Shown: piece after piece, positions 42,844-52,484 of the stretch | How the letters are laid out: each line of letters opens with the position of its first letter | Position numbering within the stretch: the first letter of the stretch is position 1 | Assembly (NCBI GenBank): GCA_003164135.1 | Contig: PLSD01000001.1 | Span: forward strand, 1 to 64,000 | Reading direction: 5' to 3' | Length of the DNA: 64,000 nucleotides | From: Acetobacteraceae bacterium | GTDB lineage: Bacteria; Pseudomonadota; Alphaproteobacteria; Acetobacterales; Acetobacteraceae | The notes under the pieces: generated by a model | What the model was told of the DNA's origin: nothing | Databases searched by the model: none | Seen by the model: the letters and a program-made list of their open reading frames with translations, nothing else | Position numbers and translations under genes: made by a program

Positions 42844-44553
42844 ATGCCAACGGACAGGATTTGTGATTCTATCGCGGGCATGGACGCCGATCTTGCAGCC
42901 CTGCCGGATGACGTAGATGCCCTGAAAGCGGCGCTCATGATCGAGCGCGCCCGGATGCGGGAGGTGGCAGCCGAACGTGACGTGCGGGGGGCGGAACTCG
43001 CCGTGGCACGGGCCAAGGCGTCAGAGGATTTGGCCTTGATTGCCCATCAAAAGCTCCGGATCGCCAAGTTGGAGCGCCAAATCTATGGCCCTCGGTCGGA
43101 GCGGTCATCTTTGCTCATCGAGCAGATGGCGCTGGAGTTCGAGGAACTTGCGGCCAGCGCCACGGAGGATGAACTGGCCGCCGAAATTGCCGTCGCCGAT
43201 GTCACCTCGGTCGCGGGCTTTACCCGCCAGCGTCCCGAGCGAAACACCTTCCCCGAGCACCTCCCCCGCGAGCGTGTCGTGATCGATCCGCCGGCGGTTT
43301 GTAATTGCTGTGGTGGCAACCGGCTTCGCAAGATGGGCGAGGACGTCACGAAGACGCTGGAATCGATCCCCCGTAAATGGAAGGTGATTGAGACCGTGAG
43401 GGAGAAATTTACCTGCCGGGATTGTGAGAAGATCAGCCAGGCGCCGGCCCCCTTCCACGTCATCGCCAGAGGCTGGGCTGGGCCGAGCCTTCTGGCGATG
43501 ATCCTGTTTGAGAAATTCGGTCAGCATCAGCCGCTCAACCGCCAGGCCGAGCGCTATGCGCGTGAAGGCGTGCCGATCAGCCTCTCCACCATGGCCGACG
43601 CCGTGGGGTCGGCTTGCACGGCGCTGGCGCCATTGAGTCGGCGGCTTGAGTCTCATGTCCTGGCGGCAGAACGCCTGCATGGCGATGATACGACGGTTCC
43701 GGTTTTGGCCAAAGGTAAGACCGACACCGCCCGATGTTGGGTTTATGTCCGTGACGATCGGCCATTCGGTGGAACATCTCCGCCTGCGGCGATGTTTTAT
43801 TACTCTCGCGATCGCAAGGGCGAACATCCACGGCTCCATCTGGCCGGCTATAGCGGGTTGTTCCAGGCTGATGCCTTTGACGGGTATCGCCATCTTTACG
43901 CGCCGGACCGCAGCCCCGGACGCATCCTGGAAGCAGCTTGTTGGGTTCACGCCAGGCGTCCGTTCTTCGCCATGGCCGATCTTGATGAAAATGCGCGGCG
44001 CAAAGCGTCTGGTAAAAAGGAGATCCCCCTCTCCCCCATCGCGATCGAAATCGTGCGCCGTATCGACGTGTTGTTCGAGATCGAGCGGCCCATAAACGGT
44101 AAAACGCCTGATGAACGCAGGGCTATGCGCCAGATGCTGAGTAAGCCGCTCGTGGAGGAACTACAGCTCTATATGCGCGAGCAGCGCGCCAAACTCGCCC
44201 GCGGCCACGACCTTGCCAAGGCCATCGATTATATCATCAAGCGTTGGGACGCCTTCACTTTGTTCCTGGATGACGGCCGCGTCTGCCTATCGAACAATGC
44301 CGCCGAGCGGGCGTTGCGCGGCATCGCATTGGGCAGAAAATCATGGATGTTCTGCGGCTCCGACCGCGGTGGTCAGCGTGCCGCCGCCATGTATAGCCTC
44401 ATCGTCAGTGCCAAAATGAACGGCGTCGACCCGCAAGCGTGGCTGGCCGACGTCCTGGCGCGGATTGCCGCTCATCCAGAACATCGCCTTGATGAACTAT
44501 TGCCGTGGAACTGGACGGCGCCAGCCGCCGCGGTTGCCGACGTCGCGGCCTGA
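42844..44553 (+). CDS. tnpC: IS66 transposase TnpC
   Basis: A 569-residue DDE transposase. N-terminal coiled coil and [13 protein letters not shown] segment, zinc-finger part ([20 protein letters not shown]), catalytic region with [11 protein letters not shown] (first Asp), [10 protein letters not shown] (second Asp) and [20 protein letters not shown] (Glu). Intact, so the element may be active. Start ATG 42844 or 42880. Confidence 0.95.
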   Translation: MPTDRICDSIAGMDADLAALPDDVDALKAALMIERARMREVAAERDVRGAELAVARAKASEDLALIAHQKLRIAKLERQIYGPRSERSSLLIEQMALEFEELAASATEDELAAEIAVADVTSVAGFTRQRPERNTFPEHLPRERVVIDPPAVCNCCGGNRLRKMGEDVTKTLESIPRKWKVIETVREKFTCRDCEKISQAPAPFHVIARGWAGPSLLAMILFEKFGQHQPLNRQAERYAREGVPISLSTMADAVGSACTALAPLSRRLESHVLAAERLHGDDTTVPVLAKGKTDTARCWVYVRDDRPFGGTSPPAAMFYYSRDRKGEHPRLHLAGYSGLFQADAFDGYRHLYAPDRSPGRILEAACWVHARRPFFAMADLDENARRKASGKKEIPLSPIAIEIVRRIDVLFEIERPINGKTPDERRAMRQMLSKPLVEELQLYMREQRAKLARGHDLAKAIDYIIKRWDAFTLFLDDGRVCLSNNAAERALRGIALGRKSWMFCGSDRGGQRAAAMYSLIVSAKMNGVDPQAWLADVLARIAAHPEHRLDELLPWNWTAPAAAVADVAA

Positions 44554-44555
44554 TC

Positions 44556-44810
44556 ATGTCATCGCAGACCAATAAGGAACACCACGTCCATACCATCGCA
44601 CGCGTCGCCGAGATGCTGGGTGAAGACGAACACTGGCTGGGAGACATTGCCAACGAAATGGACCGGGAGGATGGCCTCATCTGGGTCTATGGAACTGGTG
44701 ATGAAGGAGTCATGGCATTCACCGATTTTGGAATCGAGACGCTGCAGAACTTGATCGAAATCTACAAGGAAGACCCTGACCTGCTCAAGCGCTCGACAGA
44801 TCCGCTATAG
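44556..44810 (+). CDS. small IS66-associated protein
   Basis: An 84-residue acidic protein (VAEMLGEDEHWLGDIANEMD, ending LIEIYKEDPDLLKRSTDPL) encoded two bases after tnpC and before the right IS end. Similar small genes accompany tnpC in many alphaproteobacterial IS66 elements; function unknown. Confidence 0.65.
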   Translation: MSSQTNKEHHVHTIARVAEMLGEDEHWLGDIANEMDREDGLIWVYGTGDEGVMAFTDFGIETLQNLIEIYKEDPDLLKRSTDPL

Positions 44811-44859
44811 CCCTGCGGCCCACGCCGAATGCTTACGAAAATTTGTATAATAGGCATAG

Positions 44860-44985
44860 AGGAAAGATGCCTTGAGAGACAACAAAGCGATGGAGGCTCC
44901 TACCTCCGAGCCATCAAAGCTGCGGAAGCCTCTTCCTGACGGCACGCTCATCGTTGTCGCTAAGGGCGAAAAGCAGGACTTCTAA
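44860..44985 (+). pseudogene. 3' remnant of an SRAP (YedK-like) gene
   Basis: The frame ends APTSEPSKLRKPLPDGTLIV followed by VAKGEKQDF. This aligns with the C-terminus of the intact SRAP protein at 34464-35129 (APASEALQLQRPLPDDALLIVARGQKHD), about half identical. No upstream part of the gene is present: it is cut 24 bases from the right end of IS66. A remnant, not a functional gene. Confidence 0.65.
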
Positions 44986-45040
44986 ACGCGACCCAAAAAC
45001 GCCATCTCGGGCGGTCTGTATACTTTCCTGGTCGCATCGA

Positions 45041-48000
45041 TCAGCCACCGATCGTCCCAATGACCCGAGCATTCAACTCGATCGCGGCATGACTGCCCCG
45101 AGCGACCAAGATGGTGATCATCGTGAGAAACAACGGCCGCAGTGTTTCCTCCCGCGCAATCCGACGGCCTTCCTGTTGCCAGCAGGCGTGAAGGAACTCG
45201 ATCATGTTTTCTTCCACTCCATACTTCCAATCGTACGCGTCGAAGCTCCCGGTTACCAGGGACGCCCACCGCAGCACCGGGATCAGGAGATGCCTCGATC
45301 CAGGCTGGATGGCGAACACCACAAGTCCGCTAATGATTTTCGGGCTTCTGCCCCACCGCAGAATCGCCCGCTCGAAAATGTCTTCTATCGTCGCGATGAT
45401 CTGCGCATTGTCGTCGGTGCGAACAATCATGTTCCAACGGATATCGAAACACAAAAGTTCTACGACGATCCCGTCAAGTTCGTGCGAGATCATGCTCGCT
45501 GGACTCCACGCCGGATGTTCGAGGGTATAAAGGATCATCTCCCGCCAAATCCTGACGAACTCTATCACTGATGAAGACGTTGCGAGACCGTCGGTGAACC
45601 AGTGCCAAAAGAAGCGTTCGACCCATTGATGAGCGGGGGCGCCGCGGTCAAGAATTGGTTGCCACAACAGTTCGGGGCTTTCGGTCGGCGTCAGACAGGG
45701 AATCGTTCGCGCCACAAGCCTGAACGCCCAGTCGTCAAAATCGCTTGGTAGACCGTCAATTTCTTCCGTTATTGGTGCTTCGACCGTGGGGAGGGACCGG
45801 AGAACGATCCCGAGTATCTCCCTGACGAGGCCTAGCCATGCGAGCCGCTCTCCAGTCGTTTGCGCAAGGCGAAGGTCGAGCCACCGGAAGCCGGCCTCCA
45901 TTACGTTCGGGTCGAGGCCGAGCTGTTCCTGGTACAGAACCTCGCGAGATCGCGTCGAGGAGCTCCCTCCACGGGTGCTCCGTTGCCTGGCGGCCAGTCT
46001 TGGAAATCGCTTCTCGGAGATCGCCTCATACTTTGACCGTGCCTCGGCATTCACCTTTGCGAGGTCGGCGGTGACCGAAGGAGAGCTACCGTCGACGAAT
46101 CCCTTAAGCAGCTCGCGCTTTCCTGCAAGAAAGCGATCCCGGTCCTCTGCCAGCAGAGGATCGTCCTGTCGAACTTGGAGGGGTCGCAGCGCCGCCCAAT
46201 GGATGACGAACGCAACCATCTGCGGAAAGGCGTTGCCCAATTGGCTACGGGCTGTTGCGGCGCGAAGCATCGTAAGCGCGGTGGTGTTGTAATTGAAGGC
46301 GACTAAACCAGCACCGGCCAACTGTCTCGCAAGAGTATCGGCGGGATTCACGGCGAGGAGAAGCACGCCGCACTCCGCCGCGAAGCAATCCCAACGCTCG
46401 TTGCCGACCGAGAGTTCGGAGTCGAAGCGCCGCGGCTCGGGCGGATTGTCGATGACTGCCTGCAATCTGCGGCGGCACCACTCCATGCGACTGCTATCCT
46501 CCAAGAGCCAGTCTCGGCTTGTCGACAGCAAGACCGCGATCCCAGCGCAAAATATGTCCTCGAGGTGGAGCAGCGGTCCGCTGGAATCGCTAGGTAGCTC
46601 GGGCGGTTTCGCCTCTACGGTTTGGAGGAAATCCCAAAGCCAATGCAATTGGTTGCTTGGGAGAGGAGAGCCGGTGTCCAGGAATTTACGGCAGTTCCAC
46701 GGCAACTGGCTGATGGTCTGGCGATCGGCAAGTTTGCGAAGATCCTCTTCGTTCTTCCGCGCAATTGCGTCTGGCCAATTGAAGTCGACCGGCACAATTT
46801 CGTTGCCCTGCTCCTCAAATTTATAGTTGTTTGGGTTGAGCCGCTCGATGAGCAGGCGCAAATGCTCAGATTCGTTCCCCTTTGGAAGCGCATTCTTCCA
46901 GGCAGTACGGACCTCTTCGAAAAAAGCGGCGAATTGCAGATGCCCCAGCATAGCGCGTGGGATCGCGCCACCAGGCCAAAGGAGTGCTTCCGAGCGGTGC
47001 GGGAGTCGATGCCAGTCTTGCGCTAGCTTGAAAAGTCTCGGATCTTGGCGACCCCAATAACCTGGCGGCTGCCGTTCGGATTGACGAAGCGTCGCGAGTT
47101 CGAAATCCCAACTCCAAAGGTTCCAAGTGAAGAATAGCGGCGCGAGAACCGTGCAGAACAATTCTGGGGCACGCTTTCCGACCTCTAACAGCATGCCTGC
47201 GAACGCCAGCGATTCGCTCTCCGCCACAATGCGGGCGACCCACGGTTCGACCGCAATGCCATTGTCGATCTGTTCATAGAGCCATTGCTCAAGCGCCATG
47301 AGAGCCGACTGGATTTGCGAACCACGTGATAGCGGCCAGTCGTGATGCCAACGGAACACATTCGAATCGCCGTACCAACGCCGAGATTCGCCATCAACTT
47401 TCACATCAAGCCAGACGCGATCCTCGGCATAACGGTGGGTGCCGAAATTCGTGAGTCTGATCACGAATGACAGCGCTTGGTTCGGTGCAAGACGAAAGAA
47501 CTGGAGGAACGGCCCACGAAAATAGGCCGGTGGATCACCTTCCGGCCAAAAGGACAGTCCGCACTCAGGCAAGCTCGAACGTGTGAACTCTTCGTGTTGC
47601 GGCTCCTCAATGCTGACAGCGAGGAGGACTTCGAGTGCGGCATCAGGATTGGCCTTGATCAGCCCTGTTACGGGAGCTCCAGCCAGACAGGCTTCCACAA
47701 ATTCGCGGTCGACTTTCTGGCGGGGCCCGTCAGGCCATGCAGGGCGCAGCCGTCCGCGCGGTATGCCAATGGGTGGGGGCGCCTTGCTGCGCGCTCCCCC
47801 TTCCAATTCCTGTATGGCGCGCACCTCTTGTCGCTTTCGGCGTGCCTCAGTCACGCGGTCGGCGATTTGGAGTGACACGTCTTTTCTGCCGGCCAGCTCG
47901 AGGCACAGGCTGGCTGCCGCTTCGGGGAACAGTGGCGCCGCATAGAGAGCAGCTTCGTAGACTTCTCTATCGTTGCCGGCAGAGAAGTAGTGGCCCTCCG

Positions 48001-50395
48001 CATTGCGTGCCTGAATTTCGCGCGCGATATCGAGAGCCAGTTCCGCGGCTTGCGTTCGCCACGGCATGGGTTGAAGTGGCCCCAGCTCGTCCGGCGTCGT
48101 CCGAAGCCAAAGTGCACAGACCCGCGCCGCACCGTAGGGCGCCAGCCGGGCGACATCGCCACGGCGCGCATGTAGAACCGTTAGGAGTGGTCCCCAGTAT
48201 GGCCAGAATGGTATACGAAGAAGGTGCTGAAGGCGTGCCATCTGTTCCTGGTCATCCGCTAGAGCCGCCATACGAGGATCGGGAAGACTCGCGACGATTA
48301 GGAATCTATCCAGCAATCGGCGCAGCAGTGTTCCATTGGCCGCCGTAAGGGTATCCCAGGTTTGATTCAGGAGTTCGACTGCGTTGGTGGCCTGAAACAG
48401 CGCATCAAGGAAGAGGTCGCGGAGAAGTCCTGCCGGCGCAGGAGCTGCGCTCACTGTTTCGACCGAGTGGCGCCACCTCGCTTGCCCCTCCGTGGAGGTT
48501 TCCAGGAGGCGTTGACCAAAAAGGCGGATCGCCTGTTGCCAGCGTGGGGATGCCGCGCGATTCTCGGTGCTGGACGACGTGGCGTCCTCGGCGACCAGTA
48601 CCATCAGCCGCGCCCAATCGCCCAGGAGGTCGTGTGCGAAGGAGACGCGGTGGTCACGAATGCGGATAAGACCAGACTGTTCGAGGCCCCGCAGCGTGTG
48701 TTGTTGGGCGTGGCCCAACTGCGTTCGTGGCACTCCATTTGAGAGGGTCTCTGCCTCGGCCATTGCAAGTTGCATGAGAAGGTCCGATCGTGCCAGGCCG
48801 TCGGTGGGGCTCTCGGTCCAAATCTGCCAAAGCTGGTCAATAACCGCAGTAATTCCGATATATTGCCGGTTGGCTCCCGGCTGCGATGTGGACGGGGTGC
48901 GCGCGAACCAATCTAAGACTTTTAGGTTGGTGAGCAGTGGCCGAAGTTGCGGCAGCAAGGCAAGCCATTGAAGATCAGGAAAAGAGGAGAGAAGTTCCTG
49001 TATCTGGCTTGGGTCAGGGCGGCCAATTGGGGTAACGTCAAGCGAGGCCTGCGGCATCCCGAAGGCCGCTAGCTGCCTCGTGCTTCTATCGGCTGATTGG
49101 AATTGAAGAGTGAGCAGCAGGTGGACGTGAGTGGCGCCAGAAGAAAATAGGTCACTCGCGATCCGTGCTGTCAGGCGCAGAGCCCGTTCGGCGTAGGATT
49201 CTAGTCCGTCGAAAACGAGCAGGCATCGAGTAGGAGCAGCACACAAGACGTCTATTAGCGGATGACGCAATCCTATGGCGCGCTCAAAGTCCAGCAGAGT
49301 TTCGTGGTCGAGAACATTGGCCGTAAGCCATATCGTCCGCGGATAGTCGGCGAGCGATATTTCCTTCGCAAGGGCGGACTTGCCGCTTCCGGACTCGCCT
49401 ACGAGGACGCATACCCCCGCAGACGCGAGTTTCTGCTCAATAGAAGCACGTTCACTGGCTCTCGGGAGATAAGCAAGGGTAGCGATGCGGGTCTCAACGT
49501 CAGCCAACGCGTCGCCCGCTCTGCGAAGGAGCGTCTCCCAATCCGCTCGGAAGTCCGGATGAGCATGGAAACGGAATCGATCACGCAATGAGGCTAGCAG
49601 TTCACGCAAATCGAGCGATCCGCCCACGGGGCGCTTCTCATCAGCGATACCAACTAGGCGATCCCAAAGTTCTCGTGCTTCGCCAAGATCGCCCGAGGTC
49701 AGAATGCTCTGGCAATCTTGAAGTGCGTGCACCTGGCTTTGGGATGTCGAGCTGCTAAAATCGAAATCAGAGAGCCTAACGTCGTGTAAAAGACGGATGG
49801 TTTCCGTAGCATCTGTCGGATGCTCGTAACGCCCCGGACATGCGAAGCCGGCGGCAATTGCGCGCTGCAAGGCGGAAGCCTGGGAACCTTCAAGGGGGCC
49901 GGAGCTCAAGCGCGCAACAATGCGATCGGGCGGCCCCGCCAGAATTTCGGAGAGGAACGCCGTCCAGTCGGACTTCACGTTGCTCGGGAGTTCGGCCGTC
50001 ACGAGAACAATTGCGTCTCTTCCTCTTTGAAAGACCCTGCTGGTACCGCGACCGAGCCACTGTCCCCAGGCAAGATCCACGAAGTCAGATGGGAACCCTC
50101 GCGTGTTGACCTGTTGATCGCTCTTTATGGAGATGCCGATCGAGCGCCTCTCATCCGCAAATGGCTCGCACGTGAGGGCCAAGTCATCGGCAAGCCATCC
50201 TGCATCACGCACTTGCCAATCGATCCGTGTGATCCTGCCGAAGTCCGAACCGAGGCCGTTTAATCCTGCAAGCATGTCCAGCAGAAAACGTGCCGCGACA
50301 GAATTTTCGTATCGCGTACCCGAGCCCCCAGTGAGCCGCACAGGGGCCTTTTGTCGCGCCGACGCGCTATGTCTCGGTCTCAAGGTGCGGCTCAT
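45041..50395 (-). CDS. STAND-like NTPase with N-terminal nuclease-like domain (Avs-type candidate)
   Basis: A 1784-residue protein. Residues 25-100 show a PD-(D/E)xK-like pattern: GTRYENSVAARFLLDMLAGL, LADDLALTC and SIGISIKSDQQV, close to DUF4297/Cap4-type nuclease domains. A P-loop follows at about 332-340 (LVGESGSGKSALAKEISLAD) with Walker B-like CLLVFDGLESY, then about 1300 residues of helical, repeat-like sequence without membrane segments. This nuclease-NTPase-long sensor layout is that of Avs/STAND antiphage proteins. It is the last gene of the defence operon, 91 bp after the GHKL gene, or a separate unit. GC and codon use are normal for the region. Confidence 0.6.
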   Translation of the reverse strand: MSRTLRPRHSASARQKAPVRLTGGSGTRYENSVAARFLLDMLAGLNGLGSDFGRITRIDWQVRDAGWLADDLALTCEPFADERRSIGISIKSDQQVNTRGFPSDFVDLAWGQWLGRGTSRVFQRGRDAIVLVTAELPSNVKSDWTAFLSEILAGPPDRIVARLSSGPLEGSQASALQRAIAAGFACPGRYEHPTDATETIRLLHDVRLSDFDFSSSTSQSQVHALQDCQSILTSGDLGEARELWDRLVGIADEKRPVGGSLDLRELLASLRDRFRFHAHPDFRADWETLLRRAGDALADVETRIATLAYLPRASERASIEQKLASAGVCVLVGESGSGKSALAKEISLADYPRTIWLTANVLDHETLLDFERAIGLRHPLIDVLCAAPTRCLLVFDGLESYAERALRLTARIASDLFSSGATHVHLLLTLQFQSADRSTRQLAAFGMPQASLDVTPIGRPDPSQIQELLSSFPDLQWLALLPQLRPLLTNLKVLDWFARTPSTSQPGANRQYIGITAVIDQLWQIWTESPTDGLARSDLLMQLAMAEAETLSNGVPRTQLGHAQQHTLRGLEQSGLIRIRDHRVSFAHDLLGDWARLMVLVAEDATSSSTENRAASPRWQQAIRLFGQRLLETSTEGQARWRHSVETVSAAPAPAGLLRDLFLDALFQATNAVELLNQTWDTLTAANGTLLRRLLDRFLIVASLPDPRMAALADDQEQMARLQHLLRIPFWPYWGPLLTVLHARRGDVARLAPYGAARVCALWLRTTPDELGPLQPMPWRTQAAELALDIAREIQARNAEGHYFSAGNDREVYEAALYAAPLFPEAAASLCLELAGRKDVSLQIADRVTEARRKRQEVRAIQELEGGARSKAPPPIGIPRGRLRPAWPDGPRQKVDREFVEACLAGAPVTGLIKANPDAALEVLLAVSIEEPQHEEFTRSSLPECGLSFWPEGDPPAYFRGPFLQFFRLAPNQALSFVIRLTNFGTHRYAEDRVWLDVKVDGESRRWYGDSNVFRWHHDWPLSRGSQIQSALMALEQWLYEQIDNGIAVEPWVARIVAESESLAFAGMLLEVGKRAPELFCTVLAPLFFTWNLWSWDFELATLRQSERQPPGYWGRQDPRLFKLAQDWHRLPHRSEALLWPGGAIPRAMLGHLQFAAFFEEVRTAWKNALPKGNESEHLRLLIERLNPNNYKFEEQGNEIVPVDFNWPDAIARKNEEDLRKLADRQTISQLPWNCRKFLDTGSPLPSNQLHWLWDFLQTVEAKPPELPSDSSGPLLHLEDIFCAGIAVLLSTSRDWLLEDSSRMEWCRRRLQAVIDNPPEPRRFDSELSVGNERWDCFAAECGVLLLAVNPADTLARQLAGAGLVAFNYNTTALTMLRAATARSQLGNAFPQMVAFVIHWAALRPLQVRQDDPLLAEDRDRFLAGKRELLKGFVDGSSPSVTADLAKVNAEARSKYEAISEKRFPRLAARQRSTRGGSSSTRSREVLYQEQLGLDPNVMEAGFRWLDLRLAQTTGERLAWLGLVREILGIVLRSLPTVEAPITEEIDGLPSDFDDWAFRLVARTIPCLTPTESPELLWQPILDRGAPAHQWVERFFWHWFTDGLATSSSVIEFVRIWREMILYTLEHPAWSPASMISHELDGIVVELLCFDIRWNMIVRTDDNAQIIATIEDIFERAILRWGRSPKIISGLVVFAIQPGSRHLLIPVLRWASLVTGSFDAYDWKYGVEENMIEFLHACWQQEGRRIAREETLRPLFLTMITILVARGSHAAIELNARVIGTIGG

Positions 50396-50486
50396 CTCTC
50401 GACTGCGACTAAAGGCGGAGATCGGCTCACGCTTACTCTACGATCACGAAGCATGTTGGTCGAATTTCCTTCAGTTTCGTTGAATG

Positions 50487-52484
50487 TTAGATGCCAAGCT
50501 GTTTGAAGAAAACTTTGTTTCTCATTCCTGCATCACGCAATACTTTTTCCCAGCCCAACACTTCGATGTAGAGTTTGATATTTCCGAACCATTGGAAGTA
50601 TCCGAGTCCATCTGGCATAGGAGTAAAATTCTTTGTTCGTTCCAGCCAATCTTTGATTTTTTTCGGTAGGTCGCAGACTACGTAGCCGTAGAACGGTGTG
50701 TTTTCCGTCACGAGAATATCTCTGCCCTTTGGGGTCCTATATTTGCCATCCCGAATCTCATTTACATATCGGATTATTTGATCGACAGGATCTTCATCGG
50801 AAGATTGATTGGCAAAATCGTGGCGTTGAGGTCTCTTGAACTCAAAGATCGTGATTGGATTGCTGGGCTCATTGTCTCCACGAAATGCGATGCGTCGATT
50901 GAAGATCGTAATATCTGTACGATCGCTCCCAGCTCCGTCAATATTTTTGTCAGAGGTGACATAGTCTGCGAAGTTCAGACGTTCATCTAATATCCAGAGA
51001 TTGTGCTGGTCATAATTGAGCTCAATACTGTCTCTTTTCCGAGGCATTATGATGTCGTGAACTTCGCCCTCTGACGAATAGACTCCATTTTCATCTACCT
51101 CGAGTGCCTTCTCAAACAAATCAAGAACGCATTTTCTCATCGATACATAGTGTATCAGGTCGTTTTGGCTGGCTTGCGATATACTACCAACTAGCTCCAC
51201 GACTCTGTCTGCCAGCTCAGCCCTGTTGTTGCTTGCCAACACTTGAGCTACCGCAGCGCGAGTCTTAATTTCACGTTGGATCTTTTCCTTCTGGAGGTGC
51301 ATTTCAATTTCTTGAGGTGAGGGCCTCATAGGAAGTGATGAAAAATCAGCTTCTCGACTCAAGTTCCGATGCCATGGAGCTTCTCGTTCGATATATTCAT
51401 GAATTCGCTCTTGCTTATGTGTTTGACGAGCAGTGATCTCTTGTCCAACGGACTTACTTGCAATCACCGCGGCAGCTTCTTCGATTTGGGTCTGAGAAAT
51501 GCCAAGCAAGACATCGTTGTCCTTCTGAAAGACAAATCCGCCGCGCTCCACTGAGACGTTGTCGTCGAGGTAGGACCCAAACACATACGCCTTGAGAATA
51601 AAGTTCCGATCGCGTGTATCCCCATTATGCGCTGGTTCATAAAACTCATCTGCAAATTCCGGAACGTACGTTTGAATCGTGACGTCAGTGACTTCACGCT
51701 GATGAGCCACAAGGCTAATCTTGCTTTTATTGCTCTTCGGTGAGTAGAATTTAAACACTCGAACGGAGAAATTTTCAGGCATTTCCTGCCGCGGCAATAC
51801 AATGTCGCCGCTATCAATCGATAGCTCAGTAATTTGGCGCTCTTCCTTAGAAAGGTAATCATTCAAAACCGAAGGAGTGCCAGTAATACCGTCACGGATT
51901 ATTATACGCGGGCATTCGGAATTAGGGTTAATAAAATAGGGCAACAATTTTTCTACGAGAATTCTCGAAACGACATCGATTCCCTTTTCAGGGAACTTAA
52001 CGCCTTTGATACCTGATATCGTGACCTCGCTTCCCGTTCGCGCTTGATCTGCGTCGGAAACCTCTTCGCCAGTTATAATATCTTTGCCGGTTCCGAGCGC
52101 AAATGTCCTTTGCTTTAGGCAAAGGCCATCATTGAAGACGCTCTTTACTGCAAAATGATCAAAATACTTCAGACACGTGAAACGGCCAAATCCTTTTCCG
52201 CCATCTGGCGCTTTGAGTTCGGTATAGAGTGTGTCGAATGAGTCACGATTCTCGAGGTTGAAGCCGATACCATCATCTTTCACAATGAAGCCCTCGATAG
52301 GTGATAATCTATCCAGGAGATCAACTTCACTGCCTCTCAGCACGGTGACATCGACTAGACCACCGGTCTTACTGACAGCACGAATAGCCTGAATAGCATT
52401 CACAATGAGTTCGACAACGGGTGTGTATACCGTTGTCCCAAAGCGAATATTCTCTACGGCGCGTCTGATGTTGATGTTACTCAT
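50487..52484 (-). CDS. GHKL ATPase (MutL/Hsp90-like) of a defence operon
   Basis: A 665-residue protein with the three Bergerat-fold motifs at the N-terminus: VVELIVNAIQAI (Glu25, Asn29), FIVKDDGIGF (about residue 67-76) and DGGKGFGRFTCLKYF (about 94-108). The rest is helical, with a C-terminal domain containing ITIFEFKRPQR, a possible E-x-K nuclease core. Codons are AT-richer than those of the neighbouring genes. It overlaps the GIY-YIG gene by ATGA, so it belongs to the methyltransferase-helicase operon. Confidence 0.75.
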   Translation of the reverse strand: MSNINIRRAVENIRFGTTVYTPVVELIVNAIQAIRAVSKTGGLVDVTVLRGSEVDLLDRLSPIEGFIVKDDGIGFNLENRDSFDTLYTELKAPDGGKGFGRFTCLKYFDHFAVKSVFNDGLCLKQRTFALGTGKDIITGEEVSDADQARTGSEVTISGIKGVKFPEKGIDVVSRILVEKLLPYFINPNSECPRIIIRDGITGTPSVLNDYLSKEERQITELSIDSGDIVLPRQEMPENFSVRVFKFYSPKSNKSKISLVAHQREVTDVTIQTYVPEFADEFYEPAHNGDTRDRNFILKAYVFGSYLDDNVSVERGGFVFQKDNDVLLGISQTQIEEAAAVIASKSVGQEITARQTHKQERIHEYIEREAPWHRNLSREADFSSLPMRPSPQEIEMHLQKEKIQREIKTRAAVAQVLASNNRAELADRVVELVGSISQASQNDLIHYVSMRKCVLDLFEKALEVDENGVYSSEGEVHDIIMPRKRDSIELNYDQHNLWILDERLNFADYVTSDKNIDGAGSDRTDITIFNRRIAFRGDNEPSNPITIFEFKRPQRHDFANQSSDEDPVDQIIRYVNEIRDGKYRTPKGRDILVTENTPFYGYVVCDLPKKIKDWLERTKNFTPMPDGLGYFQWFGNIKLYIEVLGWEKVLRDAGMRNKVFFKQLGI

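Larger units (their letters stand above)
42069..44836 (+). mobile_element. IS66-family insertion sequence
   Basis: Complete tnpA-tnpB-tnpC set plus one small accessory gene. The right end is well supported: read inward it begins GTAAGCATTCGGCGTGGG (44836 backwards), matching the GTAA start of IS66 ends. The left end is tentatively placed at GTAACTTAAGGGTGG (42069), where only GTAA and a few other bases agree. The flanks (CTGGCATC and GAAAATTT) show no 8-bp target duplication. Confidence 0.8.

Noticed and set aside
42061-44844. 8-bp target duplication around IS66
   Set aside because: The eight bases before the assumed left end (CTGGCATC) and after the right end (GAAAATTT) differ, so either the left end is placed wrongly or the flanks were rearranged.
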